Below are positions 59,761 to 64,000 of a stretch of DNA of 64,000 nt, one piece after another; positions within the stretch are counted from its first letter, which is position 1; each line of letters starts with the position of its first letter. Under the pieces are notes generated by a model. It had not been told where the DNA came from. It ran no database searches and saw nothing but the letters and a program-made list of their open reading frames with translations. Origin of the DNA: Mastigias papua (Eukaryota > Cnidaria > Scyphozoa > Rhizostomeae > Mastigiidae). The translations under genes were made by a program, and so were the position numbers. The DNA lies in the NCBI GenBank assembly GCA_964019165.1, contig OZ025271.1:9867775-9931774 (forward strand). The letters are read 5' to 3'.

Positions 59761-59992
59761 AATATATGTTATTAGTTCTGCGACTTTTATGTGATATCAA
59801 ACTCATTTCTGTCTTCACTCCTCTTCAGGTATCATAAAGATCAGTTGCTAGAGAGACGGTTCAACATCTTTGTTGAAATGTTTGGCCACTCCTAACAAGC
59901 ACACACTTCTTATCTCAATAAATACAATCCCACAGTTCTATTAAAGTCTCCAGTGATAAGAGGTAAGAATTGAGATGTGACTAAATTCCTTA
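59761..59992 (-). repeat. 190-230-bp module, copy 1, in the repeat array
   Basis: One of three copies of a longer conserved module that interrupts the 80-bp repeats. Shared plus-strand words include TTATTAGTTCTG, GATCAGTTGCT and a GATAAGAGGTAAGA-type end. It could be the non-repeat N-terminal or 5' region of a tandemly duplicated gene. Confidence 0.6.
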
Positions 59993-60632
59993 TAATATTT
60001 TGACTGATTATTTTGTATTAATGAAGCATTTCGACTTTTGCATTAATTACGTATGTTTATATGTTAATATACATTATACCTTCATGTGGATTACCACGTC
60101 AAATTGTATTGCATTAATATCAAACTGACATCTATGTTTATAGTGAGGATAATTAGAAATGAATGTTTGTTGATTGATGTTATTTATTTAGAGCAGTAAC
60201 ACTATTTAACACGAAGAAGCATCTTAGACTCACTAAGTTCTGTTATCAACTAGTGCTTTTTTACATGTTGTTTTTCTAATACATATCAATATAATTGTCA
60301 AAAGTTAAGACATTCTAAATGACCGCACTTAAACTATGTCTCAAGTGTTTTCTCATCCAGTGCATATCTATTGTCCTTTTGATAACAAAGAAGTCACATT
60401 TTACGATAGTTTTCCGCTTATGCACATGTTTATCCAACCCATGGAGATCCATATTCATGCGCATATTTTAGCCATTTCACCTCTCCATGTTTTGTAGCAT
60501 ATCTTGTTTTGTTGTGTACTAATTTAATTTTATTACCTGTACAACTGTTTTCAAGTTCATATTTTATACAATTTGAATGTCCATTGTCAGCTGCACATAG
60601 GTTTATATTCTTCTTTTGTGTTCTACTTCTCC

Positions 60633-60870
60633 AAATAAATCTTATTAGTTCTGAGAGGTCTATGTGATACTAGAAATACTAAATCTTTATCACTCCTTAG
60701 ATTTCATTGGGATTAGTTGCTGGACAGACATTTCAGTATATTTGTCAAAATGTGATAAGTCACATTCACCAAGCAAACAATTTCATCTTAATGAATATAA
60801 CAACCCAGTTGTTTCGAAGTTAACTTTTGATGAGAGGTGAGTAATAAGATATGAATTAACTCATTCTATT
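60633..60870 (-). repeat. 190-230-bp module, copy 2
   Basis: Aligns along its whole length with copy 1, about 870 bases away. On the minus strand it is followed directly by the best-kept ankyrin-like units (60600-60440). Confidence 0.6.
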
Positions 60871-62037
60871 GCTTTGTGATTGACTTTCTTTCATTAATTA
60901 ATGATTATTTTAAAAAATTTGAAAGCTTTTTACACGCTTTCTCACTCAATGGATATTAACTGTCATGTACATAGCAACGAGCTTCTAAGTACTCAAATTT
61001 AACTCTGTGTTTACATTATTCTTCATTCCATGATCTTCCATTTCCGTGTGAACTATTTAGACATCCTCCCTCGATCCATTCCAAGGGTTACAGACTGTCC
61101 ATACCATCCATTTGTCTCATAGACACTCACAATTATGTAGATCAGAGCTTTCAAACTCGCAACCTTGAGGGCAGATGTGGTCCGTAGGAAAATTTTCTGT
61201 GGCCTCCACATTGACAGAAAATATACTGATATTGAAGTGCACTGGTAGTGAATCTTTGGAGGGTCACTCGATCAGTTACTATCATGCCCATCCTAATCCA
61301 GGTTCTTGGTCCAATATTCCACAGGTAAATTGAGTTTGAGATTCTTGACCTTTATATTAAAGACATTCTAATTCTTTACATTCTGTAGACATTCCACATA
61401 TCTTTTCGTCACATAGAGGCTCAGTTCTATGCATATAGATCAGATGTTCTAGTTCATCAAAATCTGCATAACTTTTTGATACCCATTCTTCCAATATACA
61501 CTCATTTTTTAATAGAAAGTCTGCGCATTCTAAATCTCAATTTTCGGCAGAATTTGCAAATCTTTTCGCCTAATAGACACCATCTGTATATGTAGGTTGT
61601 TCAGATATTCTAATTCTTTACTTCTTGCAGCATTTCCACATATTCATTCTTCCAATAGACATTCATCTTTGGTTGCATAGAAAGGATTATTTACTCCTTA
61701 CTATTCTGTAGGAATTGCCCACATCAAGTTGCCTTTTGTCAACTGCATGTGTACGTATTACAAATTCTACTGCTGGCGTTTGGCATTTACTCTCTAACAC
61801 CTTTTCCAATATAGCTATGGTAATATTACGTATGCACCATTCTGTGATAATACTCTTGGAAAATACAAATGCATACTTTTGTTGCGTTATTCCTACATTG
61901 CTCCATATTCTGCAGAAATTGCTTGTATCTAGTTGTGCTATTGACATTCATTTTCAAATTATATGTATATATGACATTATAATTCTCAATAGCTTTTAGA
62001 AATTGCTCATATCTCTTCGTCCAACGGACAGTAGACC

Positions 62038-62255
62038 TTATGAGCTTTTGTTGGAAGTAACCTCGGTCTTTATTCCTCTTTAAATTTCATAGAGATCCGT
62101 TGCTTGTGGGAGACAGCTCAATATCTTGATCAAAATGTTTGGTCAATTCAAAGAAGCTCACATCTCATTTTAATGAAGGTACCATAACATTTCTCTTGAA
62201 GTCGACTTTTGATGAAAATGATTAAGAAGGTGTGAATTAATTCATTCTTCTAATC
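62038..62255 (-). repeat. 190-230-bp module, copy 3
   Basis: Most diverged copy; matches copies 1 and 2 at TTTCATAGAGATC, AAAATGTTTGGTCA and GACTTTTGATGA. Spacing from copy 2 is about 1.4 kb. Confidence 0.55.
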
Positions 62256-64000
62256 TTGTAGAATTTTCATACCATATCTATTCGTACCATAGACACTCAT
62301 TTTCATGAAGATTGCATAGAAGCTCTTTTCCTCCACATTCCGCAGAATTTGCACATGCATCAATATGTCCAATGGATGCTTAAATTTATGGTCATATTTT
62401 AGACATTCTAAGTCTTCATATAATGCAGAGTTTGCGTATATCTATTTGCTCAATAGACATCAGTTTTTATATAGATAGTTTACATATTCTCCTTCTTCAT
62501 AGTCTGCAGAGTTTGTATGCATCCACTTGTGCCATAGATTCTCATATTTTTAAGCATATATTTAACAATCTTGTATTGACCCTAAACACCGCAAATAAAA
62601 CCTTCAACTACGACTTTCTTTCACCAGTCATTCACAAGCGGTCATTCCATTTTTGCCATGTTGTCCACAGTCACTTCAAATTTGGATGCCATCCTCAAAT
62701 CATCCCTGTCATCACATCACACGGGCCATTCCTCTGTTTTGTTTATCTCATCATAGTTCTTTAATAGGCACCTTCAAATATAGTCCAATTTTGTACCTTG
62801 TGCAGAACTTTCAAATATCCAGTAGTCCCTATGTAGATCCATTAAACATTCCCGTTGTTTAATTTTATCTTATTTATTTACTTAATATCATACTCTATTA
62901 ACTTTATCATCTTTGTCTAGATATTTAAGATAGTCTAGCTCTATACGTTTTGAAACAGTTATTTGTCCTATTGCTTATTTTGTTCTGTAGACAAAATCAT
63001 TTTCACGTCTATGAATTTAGCATTCTACTTCTTGATACTCTTGAAGAAAAGCACCCATTTATTTGATCTATAGATACTGGCTTTTATAGGGAACCTTACA
63101 CATTTTCCTTCTCCATATGCTGTAAATTTCTGCGTACCCTTTTTCCCATAGACACTCATGTTCAAGTGCATATGTAAGAGAAGGGACTTCTCGATATTCT
63201 GCAGAATTTGCACATATCCTATGTTCTCTTAGACATTCACCTTATTTAGATAGTTATGGCACTCTAATTGCCCATATTCACGCATTTCATCCATTCGTTC
63301 AGTAGAGACATTTTCTTATGTTGGTAGCTTTGACATTGTAATGTGCCAGTTTCCAATACACAGTCATTTGTATAGACATTCTAAGTCTTCATGTTCTGCA
63401 GAATTTGCAAATATCTTCTCCTCCATTAGACACTTATTTTTCAGTAGATAGTTTCTACGTTATAATTTTTCATCTTCTGCAGACTTTGCCTATATCCTAT
63501 TTATTAGATAATCTCCTTTTAAATATTCTGTCTTCTTTGCAATATACAACACAATACCCATATCCTTTGTTTTATAGTTAATCATTTGTATGTGCATATG
63601 TTACATATTCTCCGTATTCATCTTCTACAGAATGCTCTACCTATTTCCTTTCATTTTATGGATCATTATTTTTAAATGTATTTGTTTTAGAGGAGGGCTG
63701 CAAATTATCTGCCTAATGAACGACAAGCGGTCATGGTGGATAGTGATTTACGATGTTGATCGTTATCTAGCCACATTGCCAGGTCCATACCCCGAGGAAT
63801 GTTTGTCTAGAGGGCACAATTAGCTATTACCAAACTGCAAGGTAGCTCAGGGATTTTGTAGGACTACTGATATCCTATTTTTAATGACATAGGAGGACCC
63901 ATCATATCTGTGTTCAAAGTGACAGAAAATGTCCCTACGCCTTTTTATATATATGACATATTCTCCTTGGTCATATTCCGTGGCGATTTTGCGCATATAA

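Larger units (their letters stand above)
59700..64000 (-). pseudogene. Degenerate array of ankyrin-like CLKYAHENGCPWD repeats, right end open
   Basis: Read on the minus strand, a DNA repeat of about 75-84 bp translates to an approximately 27-residue protein repeat. The best preserved parts are CAADNGHSNCIKYELENSC (60598-60540), KHGEVKWLKYAHEYGSPW (about 60492-60440), LYEDLECLKYDHK (about 62420-62385) and SLTYALEHECLWEKGYAEI (about 63180-63125). This is the ankyrin-like repeat with consensus close to A-x-N-G-H-L-E-C-L-K-Y-A-H-E-N-G-C-P-W-D, abundant in giant viruses, brown algae, oomycetes and amoebae. Such repeats usually form elongated protein-binding solenoids. Frameshifts and stops occur in nearly every unit, so no product can be made from this stretch. 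Spacing of the conserved ATAGACAYTC word is 74-83 bases in at least four runs. The array passes the right edge of the window. Confidence 0.7.

Noticed and set aside
59837..59964. Plus-strand exon reading of the 190-bp module (acceptor CTCTTCAG, donor GAGGTAAGA)
   Set aside because: Stops occur in the frame in all three copies, and the adjoining repeats clearly code on the minus strand; kept only as a point to test.

Overview
This is nuclear DNA from an intron-rich, transposon-rich invertebrate animal. The evidence is a NACHT/LRR exon with clean splice sites, a set of small symmetric coiled-coil exons behind a DZIP3-like HEPN exon, and debris of almost every metazoan transposon class: BEL/Pao, Copia, CR1/L2-like LINEs, restriction-like-endonuclease LINEs, a Penelope-type GIY-YIG remnant, Tc1, Harbinger and MITEs. 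No bacterial gene, CRISPR array or prokaryotic signal is present. Expanded HEPN/NACHT repertoires are known from cnidarians, amphioxus and other marine invertebrates; the sequence alone does not fix the phylum.

Layout. 1-1000: a LINE reverse transcriptase running off the left edge (minus strand). 1292-3345: one large NACHT plus LRR exon (minus). 3.4-36.8 kb: almost entirely mobile elements. These include an 8-kb BEL/Pao element (4232-12295) with LTRs, which carries an inserted LINE that itself carries two MITEs; a short Harbinger remnant; a GIY-YIG (Penelope-type) end; three head-to-tail RLE-LINE copies (15.7-23.7 kb); a Copia 3' end; a decayed LINE split by a Tc1 copy; and two near-identical MITEs 2.4 kb apart. 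37.0-40.7 kb: five exons (minus), all with phase-1 junctions, encoding a HEPN domain, coiled-coil pieces and a short Thr-Val-Asn-Ile-Gly exon. 41-59 kb: sparse sequence with a Tc1 element that still has both TIRs, Harbinger-type MITEs, a TIR element with a LINE 3' end in it, and a foldback element. 59.7-64.0 kb: a degenerate minus-strand array of about 80-bp repeats whose translation is the ankyrin-like CLKYAHENGCPWD repeat, running off the right edge.

How the parts fit. The HEPN exons and the NACHT exon share strand, order and intron phase. I infer one innate-immune-type NLR gene (HEPN, coiled coil, NACHT, LRR) spanning at least 39 kb, with a roughly 34-kb intron that has soaked up transposons mostly in the antisense orientation. 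The right-hand repeat array is a separate, decayed gene or gene cluster. Nearly all transposon reading frames are broken by stops, frameshifts or nested insertions.
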